A stretch of 64,000 bases of DNA, from NCBI RefSeq assembly GCF_017591425.1, contig NW_024465885.1, positions 41,783,001-41,847,000 on the forward strand. The letters are read 5' to 3'. A program made the position numbers and the translations under genes. Positions within the stretch are counted from its first letter, which is position 1. Every line of letters starts with the position of its first letter. This DNA comes from Ochotona curzoniae (Eukaryota; Chordata; Mammalia; Lagomorpha; Ochotonidae). The notes beneath the pieces are model-generated. The model was not told the DNA's origin. It did no database searches and saw only the letters and a list, made by a program, of their open reading frames with translations. Positions 1 to 11,895 of this stretch are shown here, piece after piece.

Positions 1-784
1 AAATACAGAGGGAAAGCCAAAATCTGTTAACTGAATTTCTATTAGACTAGTGTTAGTTTGTATTAGTTTAGAGCAGTGGTGATTCGAACACTGATGTGGT
101 GAGCTAAAAACACATTACCGTGGCAGCTAGATCCTCTTGTTTTCTATGCCCTGATCTCTGTGGTGGATTGTCCCTCTCTGAAGGCACCAATGGTCACCAT
201 GTACAATTGCAGCAATGAACCACCAGATTATCTTCTGCCCTTGCCAGTCTACAAGGATATAAAATGATGAGCTCCTTTTCTGCGCAGTCTGAGATTTCAT
301 GAAGCAGTGAAGCCATTTTGAAGAGAGGCAATATGAATTTTGTTAATGTATATAGGCTGCCACAAGTTCTGGATCTTGCTGATTCAGTGCAATCTTTTTA
401 ATTCTCAGTCTGGAGTTAGAATCTTACCCTTTGTTATTTAACAAATTTGACTCACCTTTTTTTTCAGTCTCCTTCTTGAAGTAGAACTAGCCAGAAATAT
501 GTTCAAGAAATCATGCGTTTTTTTTATTGTAATACATTGAATATGAGATTTTTATTTTTACCCTACTGTATCCAAAACTTAACATTTTCTTCATTTACAA
601 AGAATGAAATGATAGCAGCTTCACTCCTTCATATTGTCTCATTTCCTCACTGATGAAGAGTCTTCTCAATTTCAATTGCCTAACATTGTGTTTCTACTAA
701 TACTTACCAAAACTGTTCTAAGATTTGAAAAGATAAGAGAGAAAAATCCATTTGTTGGTCCACTTTCCAAGTCGTCACAATGAC
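1..784. other. No recognised feature
   Basis: AT-rich non-coding sequence. I see no repeat family, RNA gene or credible coding frame here. Confidence 0.5.
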
Positions 785-985
785 TCAGCCTGGGCCAGGT
801 GAAACCAGGAACATAGAACTGCCTCCCGATCTTCCATGTGGGTGGAAGATGCCTAAGAACTTGGGTCACCTTCCACTGTTTTCCAAGGAGCCTTGCCGTG
901 AAGCTGGATCAGAACTTGAACATTTCCATATGGGATTCCAGCAACACAAGGGGAAGAGGCTCAACTAACTGTGTCACAATGCTGG
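785..985 (-). repeat. Lagomorph C-repeat SINE, old copy
   Basis: Read on the minus strand this is a diverged C-repeat body. It contains the TTCCATATGG block, a GGAAAACAG-like block and the middle GGGAGG block. The A-rich tail is missing. Diagnostic blocks are recognisable but many positions differ, so it is an old insertion. Confidence 0.6.
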
Positions 986-1374
986 CCATGAAATACTATT
1001 TTTAGTTTTTTAACCTCCCTGATTTGTTCTGATTATATACATTCCCATTCTGTTTAGATAATCTAAGATTACTTTTTAACTTTTTGTTTTCCAATTTTAA
1101 AGTAATAAGAAGTTAGCCACCGGAAGAGAGGTAACAATGGTATCTGATCCTTTGTGGCAATAAAGCACTTCTTGTTGTTCCCTGTTCTTGGTGGAAGTGG
1201 GTTGCTTAGAAAAGGTAGGACCATGGACAAGTGAAGGAAATATGGTTCAAATCCATCTTTTAGTCTCGCATACCACACACACACACTTCTGTCAAGAATA
1301 AAATATTTGGTTGGTTTAGCTTTAGGTTTTATGTTTGAATGCTTATTTACATCCATAATTAGATATTTGGAATA
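986..1374. other. No recognised feature
   Basis: AT-rich sequence with a short CA run near 1273-1286. No gene or repeat family is recognised. Confidence 0.45.
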
Positions 1375-1645
1375 TATTTATTTTTATTTATTTGAAAGGG
1401 AGAGAGAAAGAGGAAAAAGGGAAAAAAGAGATTTGAATGCCTGAGACATGGAGGGCTGGGCTAGGCTACCCAGGGTCTCAGAACTCACTGAGGGTCTCCA
1501 AATGCTGGCACTGACTCACTTACTGGAGGCATCTCCTGCTGCATCAGCAGAAAGGGAGGAACTGGAAGAGGATCCAAGCCATGAACTCAGGCACTCTAGT
1601 ATGCACTGTGTACTCTCAAGTGGATCTTACTGTTTATCCAAACAT
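1375..1645 (-). repeat. Lagomorph C-repeat SINE, old copy
   Basis: The minus-strand SINE shows its A/T-rich tail (TTTATTTATTTGAAAGG on the plus strand), then the purine-rich stretch and diverged body blocks. It belongs to the older subfamily with a GA/CT-rich segment before the tail. Confidence 0.65.
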
Positions 1646-3055
1646 GCACCCCTAACGTTACACTCTAAGATGAGATTATAAAATTCAGCTAAATTGTTCA
1701 AGATATTTACAAAAGATAGCATCAGGACAAGGACAGAGAGTGCTATTTGGATCATCTTCCTGAAAAGATGGAGCTATTGGTAAAAGAGACATCAGCAATG
1801 AATCAAGCATGGGAGAAATAAGAGCCAGCAGGAAGTATGGATTCATTGATAGAATTCTCCAGTGCTGAAAGTAAGAACAAGCATTTAAAATACTATTAAG
1901 AAGAAGATACTACTTGGAAAACCACTTTAAGACATACACGAGGAGAATCAAGATGGCGGAATAGGGGAAGGACATGTTTAAACAGACAGAGAAACATTTA
2001 ACCAGGATGAAGCAGAGAGGACACATTCCAGGAAATAGAAAAGGACAAAACAACAGCAGAGTGGTACCTGTAGACTGACAGACACAGGAAAGCAGCAAAA
2101 ACAATGGTGTGGTGTTACAGTGACTGATACTCCAGCAGCATTCAGCTAACAGCGATCTGAACTCCACCAGCAGCCAGAACTCCAACAGCAACCAGGTGGG
2201 AAGGGATTTTCACTGGAATTTTGGGAGGCAAACCCAAAGAACAGTCTGTCCTGCTGGTCAGTTTAATTTGATCAGGAACAGAGACAGAGCATCAGATCTC
2301 AGACAGGCAGTGCAAGAACAGAGTGGATTTCATAGCCCCCTAGAGCTGAATTGGGCACCATTTTGCGTAAGCAGGGAAAGGACTGAGCATACGTTGAGCT
2401 GGGAGTGAACTCATTTCTGACCCAGTGAACTGCAGCAACATGGCATTCTACAAGTTCCACACAAGACAGGTCTGGGTAGCCCTCATATCTGACAGCCAAC
2501 AGACCAAGCACTCTAGTAGTGGTACATCAGATGCCATTTTGTACACTGTGGCAATAGCTTTAGGACTGCAGGGGACAACAGTGAACTGTGCATGTGTTGA
2601 GCTCGCAAGAACTCACTGAGTTCCATGGATTGCATAGGTCCCATAGGAAAACAATACCAACTGTGGCATCTTAAAGGTCAAAACAGGTCCGTGTGGCACC
2701 CAGACCTAATGTCCAACAAGTTCCGACAAGATCAGTACCACCAACAACCTAGCTATATAAGACACCTGATGTCTCTCTAATCCTGGGACTTGCTCCAACC
2801 AGAAGTGGGAGAAAGGTTGCAGAGACAATGGTGCAGGCTCAGCATGATATCACAGGAGGTGGAGAGTGGTGAGCCAAGAGCTGGAACTGTGGAGACCATG
2901 GTGGAAATCTAACGTAAGAACCCAAACCTGGAATTTGCTGGAGGTTGTGGCACAAGTGGCTGCAAGCAAAAAGTTGTGCACCAACTGCAATAAGTAAAAT
3001 TGCATTGTAGACCTATGGATGACAGAGCTTAGAAACCTGCCCCAAGGAGAGGACT

Positions 3056-3960
3056 TTGCTAACCAGAAGTACAATGATCAAGAGCAAAAGAAGAGACAAA
3101 CGCATAATGAATATTACCGAAAACTCCCCTGCAAAAGAGCAAAACCCTTTGCCAACCTCAGAGTTAACTGAAGAAGGCATCAAGAAAGTGGGGGACACAG
3201 ATCTTAAAACTCATTTTAAAGCTTCTGATCAAAAATGAGAAACACATACAAGAGTTCAAAGAATTTAAGGAAGCAAGAAAGCAAATCAAGGCTGATATAT
3301 CAGAAAGTAAGAACACAGTAGAGCAAATTACAAGTACAATGGAGAGTCTCCAAAATAGAATGAAGCAAGCAGAAGAAAGAAAAAATGTCAGAATTGGAAG
3401 ATATTTCCTGTCATCAGGGGGAAGCAAACAAAAAGCTGGAAGCAGAGCTGGATTAGGCCAAAAAAAGTATTCAAGAATTGAAAGACACTATTAAGAGGCC
3501 AAATATAAGAGTTACGGGAGTCCCGGAAGGTGCAGAAAGAGAAACTGGTTTTACAACTATATTTAATGAAATAATCAAGGAAAATTTCCCTAATCTGGAG
3601 AAAGAATTGGGAAGCAAGATCCAGTAGGGGCACAGAACTCCCAACAGGCTTGATCAAAAGCGATCTTCACCACAGCACATGATAATCAAACTCTCTTCAA
3701 TCGAACATAAGGAAAAGATCCTTAAATGTGCACGTGAAAAACATCAATTGACATCTAAAGGAATGCCAATTAAACTCACAGGAGATCTCTCACAGGAAAC
3801 TCTACAGGCAAGAAGACATAGTCCAGATTCTAAAAGAAAATAAAATTGTCGGCCTAGGACAACATATCCAGCAAAGCTTTCTTTTGTCTTTGAAAATGAA
3901 ATAAAATTCTTCCACAGTAAACAAAAGTTAAAAGAATTTGCCTCTTCCAAACCTGCCCTA
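3056..3960 (+). pseudogene. L1 ORF1 (ORF1p) remnant
   Basis: The conceptual translation in shifting frames matches L1 ORF1p, the RNA-binding chaperone of L1 particles. There is a coiled-coil-like charged segment near 3230-3390. An ENFPNLEKELGSK motif lies at about 3580-3620, and the C-terminal segment with SQETLQARR lies at about 3790-3815. Several frameshifts and stops (for example at 3235 and 3628) break the frame, so it is dead. The family assignment rests on these motifs; no alignment was run. Confidence 0.75.
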
Positions 3961-4139
3961 TAAATGATACTTCAAGATGTTCTCTTGACAGAGAAGAGAA
4001 ATAACACCCAATGAAACCAAAGGCAAATGGAAACAACATCTCAGTAAAATAATAACAGAAGACTAAAGCAATGAACAATACATTCCTAAAATGACAGGAC
4101 CGAAGTACCACCCATATATATTAAACTCTGAATGTAAAT

Positions 4140-4251
4140 GACTTAAGCTCAATCAAACATCATAGATTAGTAAACTGTATTTAAAAACAAGACAACATCT
4201 ATTTGTTGTCTAGAAGAGACACACTTCACCAACAAAGATCAACGGAAACTA
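4140..4251 (+). pseudogene. L1 ORF2 endonuclease start, truncated
   Basis: One frame reads CCLEETHFTNKD. This matches the conserved endonuclease segment of L1 ORF2p, where the Glu of the ETH motif is a catalytic residue in intact elements. The sequence stops matching ORF2 at about 4251, exactly where the solo LTR begins, and the rest of the endonuclease and the reverse transcriptase do not follow. Confidence 0.65.
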
Positions 4252-4662
4252 TCGGGGTCCCTCGTCCCGCGAGCAAGACCCCGATGCAGTAAAGATTCTT
4301 AAAAAAGTTTATTGGTCAAGACTTCAAGCGTTGTGGCAAAGTGAAAGCAGTTACAGCACTTGTAAGATTTATTACAGTAAAGCAAAAGCAGCCTAGTGCT
4401 AGCTAGCAATAGCCTTGAAGTGATAGCGAGAGCTCTAGCTCTAGCAGTGCGCCTGGTGGACTCTCCTCATTAACTATTTTTCACCCAGACCTTTTTACAT
4501 TACACAAACCAATCCATACACAGTTCCTCACATCATGTGGTAAGCACACCAATCATGACTCGGCCCAATCCTCAGTAACTTCCCGAAACCTGTTTACCAC
4601 CTTTGTGCCACGACGCAATGGTCAACAAGCGCCATCTTTGAGGCGGGGCTCCGCTCTCCACA
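4252..4662 (-). mobile_element. Solo LTR of an endogenous retrovirus
   Basis: The 411-bp block is flanked by a direct repeat: GGAAACTA at 4244-4251 and again at 4663-4670, with the next T also shared. Read on the minus strand it starts with TG (TGTGGAGAGC) and carries two AATAAA signals (plus-strand positions 4368-4373 and 4308-4313). It ends in a GC-rich hairpin: TCGGGGTC at 4252-4259 pairs with GACCCCGA at 4277-4284, with an inner CTCG/CGAG stem. That is the expected U3-R-U5 order. The minus-strand end is ...CCCCGA instead of the usual ...CA. No internal viral genes are present, so this is a recombined solo LTR. The retroviral class is not determined. Confidence 0.72.
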
Positions 4663-4671
4663 GGAAACTAT

Positions 4672-5045
4672 ATCACACGGGTTTTGCTGTTTTCTGTTAG
4701 TTTCATCTCTTCAAAACACTTTCTTCTGATTAAATCATTCAATGACTCGTAGATCATACAGTGGCATCATTTTCTTCAAGAAGGTTCTTGATTTTCGTTT
4801 CTTCAGCTACACGTTAGTCATTTAATAGCATGTTATTTAACTTCTTGGTGTTATTAATTTCTATTTTTCTCCCGGATGTTGATTTTGTTTTGTGGCTCTT
4901 CATTTACGGGAATGTATCATAACTGTGTAATGTAATGGAGACTGTCATATCTAGTAACATGTCATTTAACTTCATGACATTGTAAATTTCTATTTTTCTT
5001 TCTATTGTTGGTTTTGTATTAGTTGTATGGAGACTAACATCCAGA
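4672..5045 (-). repeat. Antisense L1 ORF2-like segment, internally duplicated
   Basis: On the minus strand the sequence resembles the ORF2 stretch downstream of the endonuclease (TTAAATAACATGCTATTAAATGAC, compared from memory with L1 consensus, split here by mismatches). A related block of about 110 bp occurs twice, at about 4818-4900 and 4950-5030, sharing TTTAACTTC and AATTTCTATTTTTCT. It lies between plus-strand L1 parts, so either a nested L1 or an inversion with duplication is possible. Confidence 0.45.
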
Positions 5046-5599
5046 TGTGAGGATGCAGTGTAGTATCATTTCTGCTTTCAGACGAAGATAGATTTACAAT
5101 GAAACTGTTCACTGTATCTTAACAATAGGATGCTGGACTCTCTGCCACTGTCCATGCCCACCATGATGGACATATGACTGTGTATGAAGAACTATATTTT
5201 AGTAATGATATAGAGGAACTAGATGCGGGGAGGAAATTGGAGAGGGTATAAGGGAAATACCAGGATCCTATGGAACTGTATCATAAAATGATAATAACAA
5301 ATATAAAATGTTAAATAAAAAAACATATGCAAGGACGTTTTTAATAAAGTCAGTTGTGGACTTGGCTGACACAAACAGCAGAGCAAACCAGACAGAGACA
5401 GTATATCTAATCTTCAAGGCTGATGTAACAGAAGGCAATGCACATGCTTTCCATAAAGTGTCTTGCCATTTCTACATCTATTCTTGCCAATCCTATTAAC
5501 ACATGCTGGTAAACTTTTCCCATAGGGTATTGATGTTGTATGCTTTGGAAGGAAAATAAAACTCCTTTGTCTTCATATGTCCTGAATTGTGAAATGAAA

Positions 5600-5905
5600 T
5601 CAGTGTATTGAGGAGACACATACAAGCCTACTTCACCACACCATTATTCCAACAGTCAAAGTGTGGAATCAGCCTGAGTGTGTCTGTCGACCCACAAGCA
5701 GACAAAGAAAATTTGCTATATTCAAACAATGGGATATTACTCAAGCATAAAAAAAGAACACAGTCCCGTCTATGCAATGTAAATAAACTTGGAAGGCATT
5801 ATATTAGTGTGAAAAGGTAGGCACCAACAGACAAATATAGCATGATCTGACTGGTGTGTAGAATCTAAAGACAGAAGTAGAAAACGAATGATTCAAGAAA
5901 AAAGA
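5600..5905 (+). repeat. L1 3' UTR fragment
   Basis: This resembles the widespread L1 3'-end sequence with the order AGTCAAAGTGTGGAATCAGCC, AATGGGATATTACTCA, GCATAAAAAAAGAA, CATGATCTGACTGG and GTAGAATCTAAAGAC. It is an old, isolated 3' fragment without ORF2. Confidence 0.65.
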
Positions 5906-8269
5906 TCTAACTTGGAAGACCTGCAGAGATCCACAGATATATTTAACTAAATGAACCAAAATTGCTTTCAGAAACTTTCAGTCAGCCAACGGTTTTTCAA
6001 GTGAAATAACAAAAATACATTATCGCTTATGTGTTGTGGCAAATGTAGTCTCCTTCATATGCAAGCAGTATAACCTAAGTACGAGTGGGTTGGATACTCA
6101 TCTTTTTCAGAGCAATGAGATGACTGATGCCAGCATATTAAGGACTGATAAACAGGAATCCCACAAAATCATCGTGAATCTGGAGTCCTCCCAGGTTTCT
6201 GCGGCACCGTTCTTGACCTGTGGCTTTTCTCTATGTAGTTTTGAAAACCTGTTCTATACCAAGATGCATCTACATTCTACCTCAGGGTACCTTATTTTGC
6301 TGCTTTAAAGAAGACATTCAAAATCTGCATGCAATAACATCTACTTAACTTTTTTACTTGTCCAAACTAGGTCACATGATTAATTCTGGTGGAGATATGT
6401 TCAGCTTTTAAGTAGTGGAACGCATGAATGAAAAGCTGTGAGTGGATTTTAGGAAACTAAACCACTATGTCTGCATCTGGGCAAAGGGATAAAGAAGCTT
6501 ATAAAATATTAATAACATACCTACTCCATTTTCTAAATCACAGTAAGAATAAGTTTTAAGCAAACACTGGCATTTATGTGTTATTATTTGGCTCTGTGAG
6601 GTGGATCTTATTTAATAAGTGAGTTCATGTAAAATAATTTACTTACCACTGAGACTTTTTCTTCAAATTCCTCTTCTTTCATTATTATTTCATCTTTAGC
6701 TGAGCTTGAATTTTAACTGCTTTTATCTAAACGCTGAATGTATTTAAATTTTCAGGCTTCCGGTAGCATCAATTTTAACTCCACTATCTCCCTTCTAAGC
6801 TGTATAAGAAAAACTACAACCAATGTTGCAGGCTTGTTCAATGCTCTCAACCTAGGAAGCAAGATATTAAATATTTTCACTTATGTAGTGATTCTACATA
6901 TTAAAATTGCAGAGGCAGCATTTGTTAATTAAAGCTTTTTCTAACTTTCATAAAATCTGTACGTATTTAGTGGGTAATGTGATGTCTCAATGCATGTATA
7001 TATTATATTATTAAATCAGAGAGGGTAAATGTATATTTTGATATCAGAGCCTAAGACATCAGACTTAATATATACACATTACTTTTCCATTAACTTAAGC
7101 AGTTATCATTTCTATCAATTGGGAGCCTCACTTTTTGAGAGTTCTAGGGGTCTAAGCAGAAGCCTCAGGGTCAAAAGACTGAGTTTAGAGCTTTAAACCT
7201 AAGCAGTTGTCAGAGATGCAAACCACTCGTTCAAATAAAAAAGCAATAATCCATCTAACTTGAAAATTTTAACCAAAGCTGTTGGTCATGTCTAATCACA
7301 GTTATGTAAAGGGAAATAGGCAGATAATGCTAACTTCACATCAAGTTCTCTCAAGTAATAAAGAAGCAAAAAATCTTAGTGTCCAGGACTGAAGAAAGTC
7401 ATCAGCAAAATGTAATTAGCATTGAAGGGATGGAAAACTTCCCTGGGTTGCAAAGGGCTAAGAGATGAATGCATCCTGCTAGTTCAGGTGAAGAAACCTC
7501 CTATCAGGTGGCTCCCTCCTATCATGGCATTTGAAATTGGGTAAGAAAGAGCAGGAATGAGAAAAGGGGACTGAGGTGTACAGATTTTGGTTCAATACAT
7601 TTTACAGGCAGCCAGAGTTTGGATACAATTCAAGGAAATTTCAGGAAACACTAGGGAGCCATCCCAGCTAGAAAATTTCCATGACTCCAAGACTTGACTC
7701 CATTCTCATGTATTGGATGTTTTCTTTGAAAGAAAAGCAAGGCAAAACAAGACCAACATTCTCAGTGTCAAAATGCAGAGGGAGACTAATCAGGTGTCCT
7801 GCAGGAAGCCTGCCCTCTGAGTCTTTACCCCCGGCAGCCATGCTAATTGCTTTTCACTGGCTGGCAGAGTGCTGATTTTTTTTTATAGTGAACTATGGTA
7901 GAGAACAAAAATCCCCAGAAAAAGAAATAGAGGCAGCCTGTCTTTACTCACCCTTCCAAGCACTTAGATTTTTGCTGGAGACTATGGTTATTCCGATTCC
8001 TTTCCTCCACCAGGCTTGTGTATCACAGTCTTGATGAGTGAGGGGTATGGACAAGGAAAAGCATGTGAATCTGAAGTAGTTTATTCAATGAAAGCAAAGA
8101 AAGCGAAAGTGAGAGGGAAAGCTCCCAGCAGGCTCTGCTGCCTTTTTGTTCATGAAAAGATAGTGTATGTTTGCAAATGCTTTATCTGCATTTATTGGGA
8201 TAAATGTATGGTTTTTAATAATTTATTTTGCTGATGTGATATATTTATTAATTTGCTAATATTGGGTCA
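5906..8269. other. No recognised feature
   Basis: This is 2.4 kb of AT-rich sequence without a repeat that I can name. The open frame at 6036-6308 (90 residues) has no family features and I treat it as chance. Confidence 0.45.
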
Positions 8270-8610
8270 TCTCTGTGTGCTCAGGATACACCCTGTTTGA
8301 GCAGGATCAATAATCTCTTTGAAGTGCTATTGGATCATCTTACTGAAATTTTATGAAGGAATTCTGTTTTCTATATTCATCCTGGATATTGGTCTATAGT
8401 TTGTTTTCTGTTTTTCTTGATTTTGTTCTAGTTTTATCTTTGCTGGCCTCAGAGAATGAGTCTGTTTTCTCCCTTTCAATTGTTTTTAATAGTATAAGAA
8501 AAATTGGTGTTAGAACTTCTTCAAAAGCTTGGTGTAATTAAGCAGTGAAACTGTCCAGTTCTGGAATTTTGTTTGTTGTAAGGCCCTTTGCTATGTTTCA
8601 ATCTCAGTGC
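8270..8610 (-). repeat. L1 ORF2 fragment, antisense
   Basis: The plus strand reads as the complement of the L1 reverse-transcriptase region (AAGGAATTCTGTTTTCTATA, then TTGGTGTTAGAACTTCTTCA). The L1 piece therefore lies on the minus strand. Both ends are truncated. Confidence 0.6.
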
Positions 8611-8619
8611 GTATGAAAC

Positions 8620-8745
8620 CTCAATCTCGCTCTCGCTCTCTCTCTTTCTCCCTTTCTCTCTTTCTCCTTTCCTATCCCTCCCTCCCTCCATCCCTTTCTC
8701 CCTCTCTGCCTTTCTAAACTAAAATAATAAAGAAATGAATTTACA
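8620..8745 (+). repeat. CT-rich tract with SINE-like tail
   Basis: A run of CTC/CTTT/CCCT repeats is followed by CTGCCTTTCTAAACT and an AATAATAAAG stretch. This looks like the expanded 3' segment of an old C-repeat SINE whose body is lost. Confidence 0.45.
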
Positions 8746-8943
8746 TATAAACAAAAAATTCCTGGTTACATTTGACTTTCGTATAAACACCCTTATTTTG
8801 GTGGAACCGTGTCTCAAAAATCTGTCACAAATGCAATATGCCTCCACTAGAATAATTACTCAAAAAGCCAGCAAGCGTGAGAATGAGACACAAAAGAAGG
8901 GGTGATTTCTGGTAAGGGTATCCTAAGTGAATAAAGACAGCAG

Positions 8944-9130
8944 GTGAGCCCGGTGAGATAGCATAGCGGTTAAAATCCTCACCTTGAACGCACCAGGATC
9001 CCATATGGACACCAGTTCTATTGCCAGCAGTCCCGCTTCCCATCCAGCTCCCTGCTTGTGCCCTGGGAAAGCAGTCAAGGACAGCCCAAAACTTTGGGAC
9101 CCTGCACCCAGTACCTCTGAGGTCTACAGG
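8944..9130 (+). repeat. C-repeat SINE, 3'-truncated
   Basis: The body is well preserved from GCCCGGTGAGATAGCATAGC through GATCCCATATGGACACCAG and CCCTGGGAAAGCAGTC to GGGACCCTGCACCC. It breaks off there, so the final third and the tail are missing. Confidence 0.8.
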
Positions 9131-10140
9131 GCTCATGTTCAACAGGAATAGGTTAGCTAGGTCCTCTAGAACAAAAGTAATAGTCCGAGTGTAGCTTGTA
9201 TAGATTGTCCCAATTTAACATATCCAAGCATGTGACCCACAGTTACATTTGAATGTCAAGCAGCAAATAATTCCTGCTGAATAAAATATGTGAATGAGAC
9301 TCTTGTCAGAGTACAGACTGTAAGAGTGGAAACAGGATACGTCCACTTTTCCAATGATGTGCTAGCAAAGCAACTCAACAGGAAATGAGAATGAACACGG
9401 AGCCACACACATTTATGCAAAAAGTTTTATACGTTATCTAGTGTTTCCATTACTATTTTGTTCGAAAAAATGAGTCACTCTCTACTTCCTCATCTATTAT
9501 GTGAGGAGGAGTTGTCTGGAAATCTCCTCCAGCATTAATATCTTCCAGAAGATATTATTATACGATGAAAATGGGGACCAGAACTAGATAATTTAAAATG
9601 ATATTATGTGGCTTATGCACAGTAGAGGGAAGAAAAATAATTGTGTGCCTAAGTTTCCTTGTGGATGTTGTCAGGTCATTTCTTATTCCAAGTCAGAAAT
9701 AGCTAAATTATTTCCAATTATTGCAGCCATAATCAGAATTAGTTCCTTTTAAATGAGCCCTAATGATTCATATCTCAAGTTTTTTTTTCTTATGTATTTC
9801 CTCTGGCATTTGAAAATAATGCCTCCTGGAAAGATCCTTAAACACTATTAGCAGTTTCTGAATATATTAGATTAGCATCTGATTGAATCCCTTCCTGTGT
9901 ATTCTGTTTTCTAAAACAGGCTCCTTTGGTGCTCAGATGGAAAAATAAGGCTGATTCAGATCTGTCCCACACTCCAGGGCAGCTGCAGTGAGTCAGGTTT
10001 CACACCATGCTCCTCCATTCTTGCAACCACTTTGTAAGAGCGGCTGGCATGGAATGATTGTCTCACAAGCCAATGCCCTCATCTTCCCTAGGCCACTTCC
10101 ACACCATGTGAACTAGATTCCTCCACATGACTGGAAATTT
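9131..10140. other. No recognised feature
   Basis: Moderately AT-rich sequence. I find no coding frame, RNA gene or repeat I can name. Confidence 0.45.
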
Positions 10141-10149
10141 GACCTGAAA

Positions 10150-10400
10150 CATAAGCAGAAGCCATATGGGTCACTTCCAAGGCTGGCTCATAAAATTCCT
10201 CCATGTGAAATTCCTTGACTTTTTTTCCCCTTCCTGCAGCTGCCAGGAGTCTAGGTGTTAAGTCTGGATTAGGAACAAGACAGAATACCTATGTCCCCGG
10301 ATACCCTTGTGAGAAGAGCTACCCGCACCCAGGGGCACTGTTCACAACTTGCTAGGAGCAGGAAATAGATTCCTATTGTGTTAAGCCACTGCGACTGAAC
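10150..10400 (+). repeat. Possible old LTR-like repeat
   Basis: The stretch ends with TCCTATTGTGTTAAGCCACT. This is a phrase found near the 3' end of several ancient mammalian LTR families, and it follows a TGTGAGAAGAGC-type segment. The assignment rests on short matches only. Confidence 0.3.
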
Positions 10401-11629
10401 AGTTCAGCTTTTGTAGCGGTGAGCCGCACCTTCGCTATACAGAAAGCTTGCATTACTATTCTCCATTTTTCACAGGAAGCAGCAGAGATGACAGCAGCTC
10501 TGTGAGATCAAAGAACTCACTTTACTCTCAGTGGGAGAACTGAATCCAAGACCAGACCTTCTGGTTCCAATGCCAGTGACTTATCTGAAACAAGGTTGAC
10601 CTCTTCCAAAAATTCTGATTTCCAGAAGAACATTGCATATGCTTTGCAGGCCCTTCACAGACTTTTCTTTAAAAGAAAATGTTTTTTTCAAAGTCTTTCC
10701 ACAAGCACAGACAAAGCTAAGAGAAGAATCATAAAGTTCACATTTAGGCAAGAAAATGAAAGGTACTGAGTTCTTTCTTCACTAAGTAAATCAACTTGGA
10801 AATGAACATAAAGTTTAATTTTGGGAACTACATCTCTAACTTTTGTCGTGGAGGCAAGCTCAAGGATAAGGTCACTTTACTTTGTGATTAATTTTATTTT
10901 TATTTTTCACCAGGGATTATGGAACAGGAGGGATGCATTTTACAGAACCTGCCTTGTGAGTTGCCCAGTTGTAGTATTTTGCTATGAACGCCACAGCACA
11001 TCAATCCCGAGAGATCATGTAATGTTGGGTAGGAAAGAGAAGCACTGAACTAGTGTAGGGGCTTGTTGTCATACTCTAATGTGAGACAATAGCTTCCTCT
11101 TTAGGGAAGGATGGAGAAAATGCTTAGAAAAAGACAGAAGAATGAATATTACTGCTAAGAAAGGGAGAAGAATGCCTCTTTGGTATCTCATTACATATGT
11201 AAAGTAGGAAGCTGGGTGTGAAGAAAAACAAAGCCGAAGATCAGGATTCAATTCTAAGTGATTTGGAAGATGGCAGCACCAACCACAAAGGATAATTTTT
11301 AAAAAAATGAGTATGAGAGGTTTTAGCAAAAAAAAAAAATCAATTTAATCATATTGAAATTCTTCCATACCATTATACGGTTACTGTGTTCAAATGCAAT
11401 TCAGGCCCACCAGTTTAATTTTATATAAAAATACTGAATATAAAATACAGTTTAAGGTTTCAGGCTCAAATGATAAAGTTGCGTTTAAGCAGAAATGTCA
11501 ACAGCAACACTCTATTTGATAGTGAGTACATACTTAGGGAAGCTACACAGCATTAAGCCAATTCCACCCTTTATCACATCTGGTTCTTGTGCAAGGGTAA
11601 TTATCTGGGGCAAGTTCTCAGCATAGGAG
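10401..11629. other. No recognised feature
   Basis: Unassigned sequence with a poly(A) stretch at about 11329-11340. The 86-residue minus-strand frame at 11069-11329 shows no domain and is treated as chance. Confidence 0.45.
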
Positions 11630-11895
11630 CTGAGATACCCACATCCTGTATTAAAGTAGCTAGGTTTCCTCACCAGTCCTGGCTCCTGACTCCAGATTCC
11701 TGCTAATACAGACTCTGAGTGACAAGAGATTTCTGCTACCTGTGTAAGAGATCTTGACTGAGTTCTTGACTTCAGTCCTGCCTAGTCCTGGCTATTGCAG
11801 ACATTTAGAAAGTAACCCAGTGGACAAGATTTCTCCTGCTGGCTCATTCTCCTCTCTCCCTCCTCTCTCACTCCTAAATAAATAAATAATAACCA
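11630..11895 (+). repeat. C-repeat SINE, very old copy
   Basis: A degenerate C-repeat with a CCACATCCTGTATTAAAGT segment, a CTGGCTATTGCAG-like block, a CT-rich stretch and an AAATAAATAAATAA tail at about 11876. Confidence 0.5.

Larger units (their letters stand above)
1930..5312 (+). mobile_element. L1 retrotransposon, rearranged and interrupted
   Basis: The element begins with a typical mammalian L1 promoter start (AGATGGCGGAATAGG at about 1951) and a 5' UTR of about 1.1 kb. It continues through a broken ORF1 and the first part of ORF2. Its 3' end is at about 5300, in an A-rich tail that follows a segment I take to be a lagomorph L1 3' end (GGAACTGTATCATAAAATG). Most of ORF2 is missing. Between the ORF2 start and the 3' end lie a solo LTR (4252-4662) and a piece that reads as L1 in the opposite direction (about 4672-5045). 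It cannot encode active proteins. Confidence 0.75.
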
